Assembly: GCA_002917075.1 (NCBI GenBank)
Contig: NTMA01000008.1
Coordinates: 124,001-188,000 of the forward strand
From: Hawksworthiomyces lignivorus
Taxonomy: Eukaryota > Ascomycota > Sordariomycetes > Ophiostomatales > Ophiostomataceae
Direction: 5' to 3'
Length of the DNA: 64,000 nt
Made by a program: the position numbers and the translations under genes. The notes under the pieces were generated by a model. The model was not told the origin of the DNA. It did not search any database and saw only the letters and a program-made list of their open reading frames with translations. The stretch's first letter is position 1, and each line of letters begins with the position of its first letter. Of the stretch, positions 49,825 through 61,073 are shown piece after piece.

Positions 49825-52800
49825 CCTCCTCAGTTTTGCAGCTGCTCTTTTCGTTACGCGTTATCTCTCAACCCCCGTTGACAACCGCAACGCCTATTGT
49901 TTTCTGAGTTGCATCAGTCAGACTGCCCATGAACCGCAGCATTTCACCTGTCGAACTGCGGGCCGTGAATGTGACCCCCTATTGCTGCTCTCCCACTTCG
50001 GAATACACGCCGACGCCATTAAGGCGTCTCCGCCCTCTTGTGCGCCATTCCCTTTCTACTTGCTCGGTCTAAGCCGAATAGGAAGACAGATAGCCAAGCT
50101 ACTGCGGTGTCGCCATCCTGCTGCTTTACTTCCAGGTCTTGGATCAAATTTCCCATTGCATGCATCCCCTCATTGCTGTTTTCCCCATGTCTGCTCCCAG
50201 ATTTGGTGGGCTCCGAAATGTTCTCCAGCCTGTGCACTGTCCGCGCCTGTCTGAAAACCATTGTGATGTACTTTGCGTAGCCGAAGCACACCCTGGCTCA
50301 GACCCGAAGTTCTGCGAGCAACGGTGAGCTGGGCACTCCAGCGTCCTTATTGCCAGCATTTGCCGCACAAGATACCGGTGTGAATTCCTTATATCTTTAA
50401 TGGCCAGCCAAAGAAGCGCAAGCAGGAGCCTTCCTCTCAGTGATGCATGCGACAGGGTGCTTACTACCTTCTCGTTTTCGCTTTAATCTCCGCCAGCCAC
50501 AACAGGGCGACTCAGGAACCTCAACCTGGCATGTATAGTTCAGGCCCAAGCAAAGTATCGATTTGAGCAGATCGCTTGAATTTTCCTCAATATCTCAGGA
50601 CTTTCTACGCATGGCCTTTTGTTTCCCTCAACGAAATACACAACTTTGGGCTATCATGAAAAGCTGGCAAGCAAGTTTCACGGGCAACGAGAGGAGAAGC
50701 CATTTGTATTTACACCCGTATCTATACTCTATTGCTGGTTCGTGTGGGGGTTGAAGCATGTAGTTTCAGGCAACAATGGCGTGTTTCGCGAAACATGCTC
50801 GCCGGAAAGCAGTCGGTTTTCTGGACCTGCATATTCCGTGTGAATAGACCTGCCATGCAGCCTTCTTTTAGTCTTCTTTCGGAGCTAGAGGACGAAGCAG
50901 TATCGAGACTACGTTTCCGGTGAGACGTAGTTTTTCTGTGTCTGGTCCATCGCTTCCCCGATGCTCATCATCGGAGTTGCGATATGTGCTAGAAACACGC
51001 AGCTATGTATCTTGCAAGTACTTGACACCTCCGCTTCTATTCTTTGTGATTGAGCAGGGCAAGACTCGCTTAACCCGTGCAGCCCTGTATGTAATTTTTT
51101 GACATTCCCTTTTTCTTGCAAGACGAGCCCTTTGTTTCGCGGCAGCGAATTGCCAGCCTTTCGCCAGAGATGGGCTAATTATTTGCCCGCTCTGTCCATG
51201 AGCCTGAAAGCAATGTCAAAGACTTCGGCAGTTGACATCACACTCACGGCCACGCCACCAGCCATTTTCAGAAAGTCGTTCCTCAGCAGGACAGAAGAGC
51301 AGAATTTGTTTGTGAAACGAGCATCATGCTATTCGCCAATTCGCGTCGGAGGGGGTTACATTGGAGAAAAAAAATACAGCCAAGGACAAAAAAGCATATA
51401 TAAAAAAAAATCACGCCGTGCCGCTCGCACTCCAATGTGGATTTCTGTCCCTCTTCGCCTACGCCCCACCCACTCCAGCAGACATCTGCTTTTGCGAGCG
51501 TCAGTTTCGCGAAGCAGCGCAGTGCTGAAGGCGCGCAAAAAACACCACTTTAGAGGGCACTACTGTGACATTTCTACCTCCAAAGTGAGCGCGCCATGCC
51601 CCCGGTTGCCGGAACACTGAGGGTCGGAGAACCGTCTCATGAACAGGATCGTGACAGCAGCCACAGTCGCACAAGTTTCGTTTACAAGCTGACCAGTTGC
51701 CTAAAGCATTTTGTTGCTCCTGCTGCTCCTCCCATGCCATTTTATTTCGGCGGTATGCACATTATGCCGCGATAATGAAATCATCAACAAAACATGCTGA
51801 AACGAATGCGCAAAAAAAAAAAAAGCAATAATAAGGGAGGGTGGCTGCAAAATAAAAGAGTAAACGGCACGGCTTGAGTGGGGAACCCGTGCCTCCGGGG
51901 AAGCAGGAAACTCTGTCCGGAGCGGTTGATCTAAAATGATGCACGTTCCAGGATTGAGCGGCAGCGGAAGATGAGTTGTCTAGAATAACCATGGCCCAGA
52001 ATTGCTTCGTCCAAGGGCCCGTTCCGTTGAACTGGTGGGTTCCCGCTCTGCCCAGGGTGTTTTTGATTTGTGGAGTGTAACTTGATGTGATATGTATGGG
52101 GTCAGTGAATAGTCCAAAAACAGCAGCTACCAGGCAAAGCTACGAAATCATAGAACGACGCAGATGGAACGTAGAAGAAGCAAAAACAAACAAGAATAAG
52201 AAATTTTCTTTTTTTTACCCCACAAGCGACATTGCAGTGCTATTCAAGCATGAAACTCCGCTTGCGGCGACAATACGCAACCAGTCGAAGCTGTGCACTG
52301 CTTATAACAAAGCGGCACGGCGTGCATGTCTTAGCTGCAGCATGCGTTGTCAAGTGCTGTTTTTCCTTTTCTCGCTTGCTTTCTCAACTGTGATACGCGT
52401 GTGATAGGGGCTGCCCAAAATCGTCTTCGCAGATGTAACTTACAGCTCTAATGAAAGCTGTTATGAAAAACAATACTACAGTGACAAAATAAAAACCAAA
52501 ATGCGTGCGAGAGGCTACATCCTGTGATCTCTCAACCGAAGGCATGATATTGTACAAGCAAAGAAGATACAAAGATCCACAGTGCCAACTTTCAAAGCAA
52601 TTCTGCCCACTGCGCTGAGGGGCGTGAATAGAGAGGATCCGAGTAGAAAAAACACTGGTTTTGGTCCTTGCTAATGAGCTATCATCCACAAGAGGCAAAA
52701 AATGGAAGGTGGTCTTGTGACGACACGGCGGGGGCAAGGAATCAGATCATTGTTTTTCTCAGAAGCTCGTAGGACTACGTTCTAGACTTTATTGTTTCAC

Positions 52801-55800
52801 GAACTTCCCCTGTCAAAGATGTACGCGAACGAAATGTTTACTCTGCAAAAAATAGCAACTGAAGCCGAGATTCTCGGAAAAGCCTAGTCACAATGCAGCC
52901 ATCTTTATACCATCTGGTATGCAGTCTTCAGGAAGGACGTAAAATATATGCGGCTCCAGAAAGTTCGCAAGCTCATCGATACACTAGGTGAGTAGCTGGT
53001 TTATTTTGGTATTCGTGCATCGACACGCTACTCGGTAGTTTTAGATTTTGGGGGGCTCTTGGCTTGGCACCTCGTGATCCTAGTTCAAAATTTCCCTCCT
53101 TCCTATTCTTTGCAGCCGTTATATTCCTACCATCTGAAATGGTTGTAGTTGTGTACTCTGATCGAGTACGCTCATCCGGTGATCAACGAAGAGCTTGCCT
53201 TAAGAGCTTGTCTTGAAAAAGATTAGGTTGATATGACGTTAATAATACATGACAGGATATAACATATTAGGCAAGGAGTCAGTCGAATGTTGACTGGCAA
53301 TGCATTTAGTCGATAGCTGCTTGTATTCTGTACGTGGCCCAAACATCTCGAAATGGTGAAGGCTGATGGTGAACCATGGAACCAGTGCTTAAGAGAGCAC
53401 TAGAAAAAGATAAACGACCTGTGATTCGTATTGCTTTTAATCTATCGTGCCAGATAGAACCGCGAGATCTGATAGAGCCTTCTGGAACTGCCTAAGACTT
53501 TGAATCTTGTTTCTTTTCTCTGTATTTTTGAGAATACCTCGGGCTAGTAAAGCACATATTTAACAATCTAGCAATATCAAGGGAATGTAAGGATATGAAT
53601 AGTGCTGGGCGAGCCTGAACTTGACGAGGATATCGTGGATCTCAGTTTATGGCATGCTCGACTCTGTGCTGCACTGCCACTAATTGTCAAAGGTAGGATA
53701 TTTGTCTCGCTATCGCTTCTATGTGTTTTTTATTGTTTAATCGCCACTTATTGAGACGCCCTGCTGTATGCTTTGTCTTTGAGGATGCAGACAACGAGCT
53801 TCTCCACTCTCAGAATTCGTGCCGAGCGAAGGGCATCACTGCAATTGCATGTAAAACATCAGCTATGCACGTATTGATTTAATATAATAAATGGCCTTCA
53901 CTGTACGGAATTTTGTGAACTGAAAGCTGTGTAGGACCTATATTCTTCACACAGTTTTGAGATTTCTAATAGTGGTCTTGGGGAATGGCTTACGCATTCT
54001 AGCCATGGACTCTAGAAGAACACGCAAATGGTCCAATAAACGAGGAATCTCGCAAGGCGCATTTTGAAGAGTTAGAAGGACAGTAGAGAGGGTATATTTT
54101 GACTTTCCATACTGGTTTCCCTCTCAAATGCCTAGAAGAAAGTTGGTCATCTACAAAAAGTCTCGCCTCTGCTCATTGTTCTGCTTTGGATCAGTACCAC
54201 AACCCTAGAGAAACTCATGGCACCAACTTCACATGTGGAGCGCTGGATAAGAGAGGATACTGGCCACAGCTTGAAGGCGAGCATTCCTCGCTGTGTATAT
54301 TTCCACTGCTGGTGTTATCTATACGTCTCTATTGCATGCACACGGAGTTTCAGAGATCCACGCCGAGATAGGCCATTCCTTATTCCTAGCAAACAAGTTT
54401 GAGAAGAGAATTTGGGTAGCTCGGTAGTTTATGGTTAGGGTCTGTTGCATTTGATAAAGCTAGCTGGAGATGGCAGCCCTATGCACATCTTGACTCGAAG
54501 GGGCGGATGAGCGGCGAGCACTGAGCGCAGCCTCATGGCTGCATGTCGACGACAACCATTGTTCCCCTATCTTGTATACTTGAAAAGAGCGAGTTATTTT
54601 GAATACCATATGCAAATCACAAGACGTGGTAATGGCTAATCGCCATGGGACATACGGTGCCGTCATATTGAACCATGAATCGTGTATATTCGATCCTTTT
54701 CGTAAGACCACGACTCTTAAAGCGTCGATTAGACTAATGGCTAATGATAGTACAGGGCTATTCTCGTAATTCTAACGTATCTATTAAGCAACAGCAACAA
54801 CATGAACGTTGCAGACAGCTAAACTTTCTCTGGGTTACGACACACTCTTGGAGCCTTGTCGATTATCGTATGCTAGTAAAGCCATGCTCTGAAATGAGCA
54901 CCTGAACAGGCGTGTGGATTAAAACGGCTGGTTATTTCAAATATATCTAGAGGGATAAGAACGGCGAAGTCGAAAAAGTGAGACAGCGGAGACAGAAATC
55001 CATATAATATAAGACGTTGAGGTTAACCTTCGTCTTCCATCGGCATTCTATAGACGCCTTTCAGAGTGTTCTCTTCTTCATCTTACAGGATGAACAAGCT
55101 GGTATTTCTCCCGAGAAGATTTGGGCAGGTTATATGCCAAGAGTAGAGCTAAACAGGAGAATCGAGTGAGCAGTCTCTCGCTGGCCTTTCTGCAAGATCA
55201 ATTAACACCACGAAGCAGCGAGTAGATAGTGAATATCTCAACATGGAAGCATGTATGTGTTTTCTCTGACAATATATAATGCTTCCCAATATCCCCTGTC
55301 TGGATAGCCATTCCTGAGAATAAGAGCAACCCTTTTAAAGTCAGCCAGCTCATAGCACATGCCGATGGTGACTCGAATACATTGAAAGCCCACGTCAAAT
55401 TCTGAGCAAGCATCTCCTATCATTATCTTTGCCAGTGAACATGTGCCAGAGACATAGCGTGAAACAACTGTACTGTATGAATAGAGCTAAAAGTGACCCT
55501 TGACTTTGGAGTGCATCTTCGGGTAACCCTGCAAAGGATATTTGGACCATGACAATGAGTTACGTGAATCAACAAGATCCGCTCTATTTTTTATTTATTT
55601 TATTTTTATTTTTATTTTATTTTTACACCGATATGCTATTTTCGGGTATCAATTTTACTGTGTCTATGCTTTTCGAATGAATGCGAGATTGAATGTAAAC
55701 ATATTGCGGCAGCTTGCATAGCTGAGGTGCTAATTCTTCATGGGACATGGATTGAATTCAAGGCTGTTAATCTCATACAGCATGACTCCTTTTACGGCAA

Positions 55801-56820
55801 AGGGCCGTTATAGCATACTTTCACCTAAAGGTATAATCGAACTCTATCGTACCAGACCTATACCTTGTCTTTGGCCGAGCTTCCTTTGCTGTTTAAATTG
55901 TAATTTCGTCTGGCAGAACAATGATACACTCCTATCAATAGTCGTCTAATCCTGACTACTCTCTCTTCCTGTCGTTCTCTGCCACTTCTCCCGCTTCCAT
56001 TCCATCTGCTTTTCCCATTCTCCTTTCGGCCAATTTTTCCGAGCCTACTCCCATGCACGTTCTTCCGGAAGAAATCTACCCCAGGCAGAGACTGCAGGAA
56101 AAGGATGCTCCGTACTCGGTTTCTTCCAGCATATCTATAGATGGAGGCGGTTTGGGTAATGTTCAGGTGATTCTGCATACTTTTGGCAAAGAACAAACCT
56201 TCGATGACCCCCCTAGAAATGCGTAGACGGAACAAAATGCGTTGCAAAGCAGCTGGCAAAAGTACCAGCGTTGCAGACCTTTGGCTTATTTGCTTAGTAA
56301 AGCATGGAAGTGAGGCCTTTCATTTGCTTGGCACTGCCGATTTGGCCATCGCGGATCTCCCTCACGATCACGATGCAATGTAACTTACTCAATACCACGT
56401 GCCGGACACCCGCGTCAAACAGTTTTGGCACCCGCGTGGGACAATCGCTGAGGATTGAGTGGCGCAGGCCGAGGAGGACAGAGAATGGAAGAAAATCCTC
56501 TATCATCTTCCTACTTGGGCAATTGCTATTTTGTTCAATCCTTCTACTTTATTCTTTTCCCTTTTTTTCCGTTCTCCTTCTTTGCATGCCGCCGACACCT
56601 CTCGCCTTAGGCTACCATTTTTCTACGCTTAATCGCTCTTATATCGTACTTTGTTTAGTTCGTCCCTCTTTGCAAAAACATGGCGTATTAGTAGCTAAAT
56701 GAAGTTGAAAAAAAACCCTTTCCCAAGGGCCAAAAAAAATGGGTTCCAGAACAAAGGAGAACGAAAAGCGCCGAAGAGTGTGCCTTTTTCCTTGCATCGT
56801 CGTCGCCTTGCTGAGTAACT

Positions 56821-57195
56821 ATGAGTACGTATGAACTAGTTGCACTGCCTTCAAGACAAGAGTCGACTAAGTCGCGTTCACCTGTTTACCCCTTTGGGCT
56901 TCCTCGGCCTGGTCCGCCTGACCTGAGTTTTGACAGCTCTTGTGTTGTGCATCTCTATCAGCAACCATGGAGCACGAAAGATGGGCAAGGCGGAACGAAC
57001 AAAGGAAAAGGCGACTGTCTAGGCCAATTAGAGTGGCACGGTCCAACAGAGGGAGGGGAAAACATCAACTGGTGGAGAAAGCAGAGCCACGAACAGACGG
57101 CGTCGGAAATGGCGGGGGAAAAGTGTGCCATCTGCGTATCATTTAAAAGTCCGTGGTCGACGGACGGCGACGGAGCAAGACTCTTAGAGCAATAG
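56821..57195 (+). CDS. Hypothetical ORF (124 aa), weak
   Basis: A true ATG at 56821 opens 124 codons ending in TAG. The product begins MSTYELVALPSRQ, is Pro-rich up to residue 40, then Gly-, Trp- and Glu-rich, with several Trp residues. No signal peptide, membrane span or known motif was seen. Upstream DNA at 56,530-56,600 is T/C-rich, compatible with a promoter. No intron is needed. It may be an orphan gene or chance. Confidence 0.2.
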   Translation: MSTYELVALPSRQESTKSRSPVYPFGLPRPGPPDLSFDSSCVVHLYQQPWSTKDGQGGTNKGKGDCLGQLEWHGPTEGGENINWWRKQSHEQTASEMAGEKCAICVSFKSPWSTDGDGARLLEQ

Positions 57196-57626
57196 TTGCT
57201 GCATGTATGTACGTAGGGGGGAAGTAGAGCGTGATGAACCCTGCAGGCATATCTGCAGCTTAATCTTTTGGCTTGTGATTCTTGCGCCACTTTTATTTTT
57301 GCCATTTTGCTTCCCTCCCGCCTTTTTTTCTTATTTTCTTTGTGGCCTCTTTAACTTTTTTGTTCTTGAGATTGTTGTTTCTTGTTATCTCGATGATTTG
57401 ATAAGGAGATCTATGCAGATCGCACCACATAAAAATTATAGGCTTAAGTTTTTGGCAAATGCATGACTGACCGTCTTTATTTCTTTTCTCCGTGCTTTCT
57501 TTTTCCTCTTCTCCTCTCTCTCTTCCCTTCTTATCAAATTCACCTCACAGCAGCATGGGGGGAGACTAGAGGACAAACAGATAGGAAGAAAGAGGGGCAA
57601 GAGGATGTATGTATGTCGTATGCGTA

Positions 57627-57662
57627 GGCGACAGGGAAGAGGCGACAGGGAAGAGGCGACAG
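57627..57662. repeat. Tandem 14-bp repeat, about 2.5 copies
   Basis: The unit ggcgacagggaaga is repeated twice and followed by a partial third copy. It lies about 330 nt beyond the candidate His/Gln-rich gene's last codon. Confidence 0.8.
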
Positions 57663-57988
57663 TCTGGCTCTTGGCTGCTGGCGGTGGGCACGTCGGCCTG
57701 GCCAGCGACGAGGGACCCTGGCCAGACCAACTGCAACAGCCACCGCTCTCACCGCGCACACGCTAATACGGAGGGATTGGCTGTACTTTGTGTGCTTCGC
57801 TGTCTCCCCCGCTCTTTTTTTCTCGATTAGAAACAGAGAGAGGGACTTCGGACGCCAGGCAAAAGAGGAGAGAAGCGACGGCGCCCGCGAATATGCGGCG
57901 CAAGTAAGCAGCAGCAGTACTTTTCTGCCGGAGAAGCATCTCCTTTTGTTCTCTCTTTACCTACCTGGTTCCTCTTCGGCCTGCCTGA

Positions 57989-58139
57989 CTATTGTGGGAC
58001 GCGCTTGTCAAACCACGGTAGATGGTGATTCACATTCTCGCTTCTGCTTCTCCCACATGGCATTAGACGCATTCTGTTGCTGTTGCTGTGGCTGCTGCTG
58101 CTGCTGCTACTGCTGCGGTGTCTGCAACCAGAGAACATT

Positions 58140-58178
<39 letters not shown>

Positions 58179-58659
58179 AGAAGCTCGTCGTGTGTCTGCC
58201 AATCATCCACGGATCCGTCGGACGCAGGCTGCGAGCTAGAAAGGCTGCACTGGGGCGACTGGCGCCTCGGATTGGCTGGCGGTGCTGTTTCGGTCAGTGA
58301 AGAAAGTGGTTTGGCGGCCGGGACCAGTGCTGTGATCTGTAATGGTGTGCATGAGGGTGTCTCTCTCAGTGGTGTACGGTCGTATGGGTCCGCACCTTCC
58401 TTCTCGACCGCCTCCAAACCCACCCCACCTTCCCTTTCGTCTCGCCTTTATTCGCTCTTGCCCTTTTCAATCTTGCCTGGTGCTGGGTCCAGTGCTCATG
58501 GTATTGGTCCTGGTGCTGGTTCTGGTGCTGTTTGAAATCCGCAATATACTCAGCCATTCCCCCGGGAACAAGCTGCAACCAGCCTAGTCCACCAGCAGCA
58601 GCACCACCAAGCAGCACCACCAGCAGCGCCGCCGCCGCCGCCCCCAGCCGAATCCTCAT
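57989..58659 (-). CDS. Candidate small secreted or membrane-anchored His/Gln-rich protein
   Basis: An ATG at 58659 opens a frame starting MRIRLGAAAAALLVVLLGG, a clear N-terminal signal sequence or anchor. A segment follows with alternating Gln, His and Asp (FKQHQNQHQDQYHEHW), and then a strongly basic stretch. After codon 88 a GTGCGG donor (58395) and a TTACAG acceptor (58337) bound a 59-nt, phase-0 intron. Exon 2 from 58336 reads as a Ser/Pro-rich tail. The 3' end is uncertain. Without a further intron the frame passes through a (TC)n stretch (a GA repeat on the plus strand) and stops at 57989, giving 203 aa. Alternatively the microsatellite and a CTAAT...TTGCAG acceptor belong to a second intron. 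No family was recognised. The gene would be divergent from the 474-aa gene. Confidence 0.4.
58145..58174. repeat. (GA)15 microsatellite
   Basis: Fifteen GA dinucleotides lie on the plus strand, beside a CTG-rich stretch at about 58071-58110. Read on the minus strand, the repeat is either Ser-Leu coding or the pyrimidine tract of an intron in the candidate His/Gln-rich gene. Confidence 0.9.
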
Positions 58660-58709
58660 AATCTACTCGTAAGCCTCGTACGGATCCTTCGTGCTTCTCT
58701 TCTCTTCCC

Positions 58710-58741
<32 letters not shown>

Positions 58742-59648
58742 TCTTCTTTTTCCCTTTTCTGTGCTTTATTTTTCTCTATTGTCACCTTCTCCTCTCCGTT
58801 CGCCATCGGTCCTCTCAACTCTGCATCGACGCTGTATTGCTGTCGTTGTCGTACGTCTCCTACGCTTGTTTACCTAAAAATAGGCGCATTTATCCCTTTT
58901 TGGGGGTTTCTTACCAATTCTGTGCCTCGAACTCCAACCGCTTTTTCTCACCTCGCCTATTCTCCCCATTTGTCTCTTGGCCTTTTTCCGCCTTGTGATC
59001 TTCGCTCTGCATATAAACCCATAGGAACACCCGCCGGAACGACCCCTTTCGTCGGATCCCCGTTCCTCTCATTTCCCTTATTCTTGTCCATTGATCGGCG
59101 TTCGCAGACAACGCAAACATCCGACGTCGCAAAGGCAAAAAAAAGAAAAGAAAACAAAAACACTTTTTGTGAAAGATCCTCTCTCGACGCAAGCAGCTCA
59201 AGAACGGCGGGTCCCTTCTCCAGCAGCTGTGGGGAGCGAAGCACAGACCCAAAACATCAACGTACATACATTCCTCACAGCTGGGTCCTTCCCCAAAACA
59301 GCGGACGCTTGCGCACGTTCCAAGGTTTCCCCCCTAAAATCCCAGCCATACTCGTAAATAAGCGCATTTCCCAGTGTACATCGCCGCTTGCTTATCGCCT
59401 ACTCGGTCTCTCGTGGCACTTCATATTCATACGGTCGCCGTGGTTCTCTGCCGGGTTTTGCTTGCAACTTCCATATATTCACCCATGTCTGTCGGCTGGT
59501 ACTGATATTTGCCTCCGGCTGCTTTAGAGCAGTTGCTGCCGAGCAGCCAACCTCGCAAACTTGGCCACAACGTATACTCTGCTTTCGAATTTCCCCTATT
59601 TTGACCACTACCTGCTCTTGGTGCGGCACGCCAAAACCAGCCTCTTCC
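58660..59648 (+). promoter_or_regulatory. Long CT-rich leader/promoter of the 474-aa gene
   Basis: Nearly 1 kb upstream of the ATG at 59649 is rich in pyrimidines on the plus strand, including a (TC)10 repeat at 58711-58730. Such tracts are usual in fungal promoters and 5' leaders, and the length suggests a long leader or a 5'-UTR intron. The 278-codon open frame in it starts at GTG and is mainly Ser, Leu and Phe, so I read it as non-coding. It is shared with the divergent candidate gene ending at 58659. Confidence 0.55.
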
Positions 59649-61073
59649 ATGGATGCCGACGCCAAGCACCACACACTCACAAAGTCAAAAGCCAAAATGG
59701 TGAAGCCAATTCTGAAAAAGCGTCCCCACTCGGAGAAGAACTCGCTGGACCTCGACCGGCCATGGGAGGAGCAGCAAGCCCCGGGATTGGGCGGATGGGG
59801 TTTGCCGTACGAGCCGGGCGGCGCACGCTCCGCGCGAGACGTGAGCTTTGCCGTTGCTGAGAGCTCCATGTTCCCCGGGGGGAAGCCCCGGTTTCAACAT
59901 GGCCGATCGGGCAGCGGTGCTTCTCATATGTCGGTTTCGACAACGGCGAGCGGCGGAGGATCCCGGCCTAGCGTCTTCGTCCATCCGTTCCAGCAAACGC
60001 CACGATCTCAGACCCCGCCGCTGTCTTACGCCAATTCCGTCACTTCACTCGACAATGGCATTGCCTTCAACAACACAGCATCCAGCAGCATTCGCGACTA
60101 CTCCCCCACCATAACAGAAAACGAAGACGACGACAATTTCCCTATTGGATCGCTTCCTACGCACCGCTACCACCACAGCCACACCGCATCCATGTCACAA
60201 TCCAGCCTACGACACCCTTCTCTGGTCAACCAGCGGGCTGCATCTTTCAGCGACATCAATGCCGCACCGCCCCTGCGTCTAAATACGGCACGCTCCATGC
60301 CAGGCAGCCGTCGCGGCCCCGGCAGCAGCGGCCTCTCTTCGAGCTTGTCCCATTCAGACCTGCGTCTGAACACCTCTGGCGGATCGGCAGTGCTGGACTC
60401 GCCGTCGTCTTTTGTCCCCTCGACCATCGGAGTGGCTGCCGCATCCGCGTCTATTTCAACACCAGACGGAACGTTCGGATCGGTCTCGAATACGCCATTG
60501 TCTCCGCTTCGCAGCTCTTTGGAAGGGGTTGGATTCCCCCGCTTGCGCTCTCGCTCCGAGCTCGACGCAGGAGCACGCGCAGACCAGATCCGCGAAGCCC
60601 GGCGCAAATTTGAGGAGCGGGAACGTGCCAAGGCAGAAAAGCATGACCGCGAGATGCTCCGCAAGCGCGAGCGCCGCGACCACAAAGAAGCAAAGGAAAT
60701 CGAGCGGCAGGCCGCCGCCCAGCTTCGAAAGAACAGCGGCGCTGGAAGCGATACAATTCGTCCCTCTCTCTCGCGCAAGAGCACGCCCACATTTGGTGGT
60801 GGGAGCGGCAGCGCCAGCGATCACGAGAAAGGGCGTGATAGTGGCAAGAATGGGCGCCAGCCACCCGAAGTTCCCGAGAAGCCGCTCGCCTTTAAGAGCA
60901 GCAATTACGACCAAATGGCAGGAGGCACGACGCCCAGCTTCGGGCCTAGTCTCGATGGCGTTGCATTTAAGAACGCTCGCCGAACCAACACTGCGAAGCG
61001 GAAGACGCAAGGCTACTGGACCGGATTCGTCTTGTGGCTCCGGACGCGTCTTTTCCGCATGGGACGAAAATAG
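59649..61073 (+). CDS. Conserved-looking fungal protein of unknown function (474 aa)
   Basis: A single exon starts at the first in-frame ATG (MDADAKHHTLTK); a second Met at residue 17 begins VKPILKKRPHSEKNSLDLD. I believe proteins with this start and this end occur across Sordariomycetes, but their function is not known to me. The middle is Ser/Gly-rich and disordered. Residues about 310-358 form a highly charged helix with many Arg, Lys and Glu, likely coiled coil or RNA/membrane-associated. The last about 25 residues, KRKTQGYWTGFVLWLRTRLF, make a basic, aromatic amphipathic segment that could insert into or lie on a membrane. A few PxxP-like sites suggest protein interaction. A downstream poly-T tract holds the assembly gap. 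Confidence 0.82.
   Translation: MDADAKHHTLTKSKAKMVKPILKKRPHSEKNSLDLDRPWEEQQAPGLGGWGLPYEPGGARSARDVSFAVAESSMFPGGKPRFQHGRSGSGASHMSVSTTASGGGSRPSVFVHPFQQTPRSQTPPLSYANSVTSLDNGIAFNNTASSSIRDYSPTITENEDDDNFPIGSLPTHRYHHSHTASMSQSSLRHPSLVNQRAASFSDINAAPPLRLNTARSMPGSRRGPGSSGLSSSLSHSDLRLNTSGGSAVLDSPSSFVPSTIGVAAASASISTPDGTFGSVSNTPLSPLRSSLEGVGFPRLRSRSELDAGARADQIREARRKFEERERAKAEKHDREMLRKRERRDHKEAKEIERQAAAQLRKNSGAGSDTIRPSLSRKSTPTFGGGSGSASDHEKGRDSGKNGRQPPEVPEKPLAFKSSNYDQMAGGTTPSFGPSLDGVAFKNARRTNTAKRKTQGYWTGFVLWLRTRLFRMGRK

Larger units (their letters stand above)
43737..57988. other. 14-kb interval without a recognisable gene
   Basis: The first about 900 bases are probably the glycosyltransferase promoter. The rest contains only short frames. 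Notable contents are a stop-poor block at 48.45-49.2 kb followed by an A28 tract (49258-49285), 8-bp and 14-bp tandem repeats (49793-49824, 57627-57662), a T/A-rich tract at 55585-55625, and a visibly AT-richer stretch at about 52.7-56.2 kb that could be relict mobile DNA. An ATG-started ORF at 56821-57195 is listed as a weak candidate. No tRNA, rRNA or intact transposase/reverse-transcriptase frame was seen. Confidence 0.5.

Noticed and set aside
49793..57662. Short tandem repeats that might suggest a CRISPR array
   Set aside because: The units are 8-14 bp, directly adjacent and without spacers, and the organism is eukaryotic.
58691..59527. 278-codon plus-strand frame before the 474-aa gene
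   Set aside because: It starts at GTG inside a (TC)n tract and is Ser/Leu/Phe-rich; it fits a CT-rich leader better than a protein.
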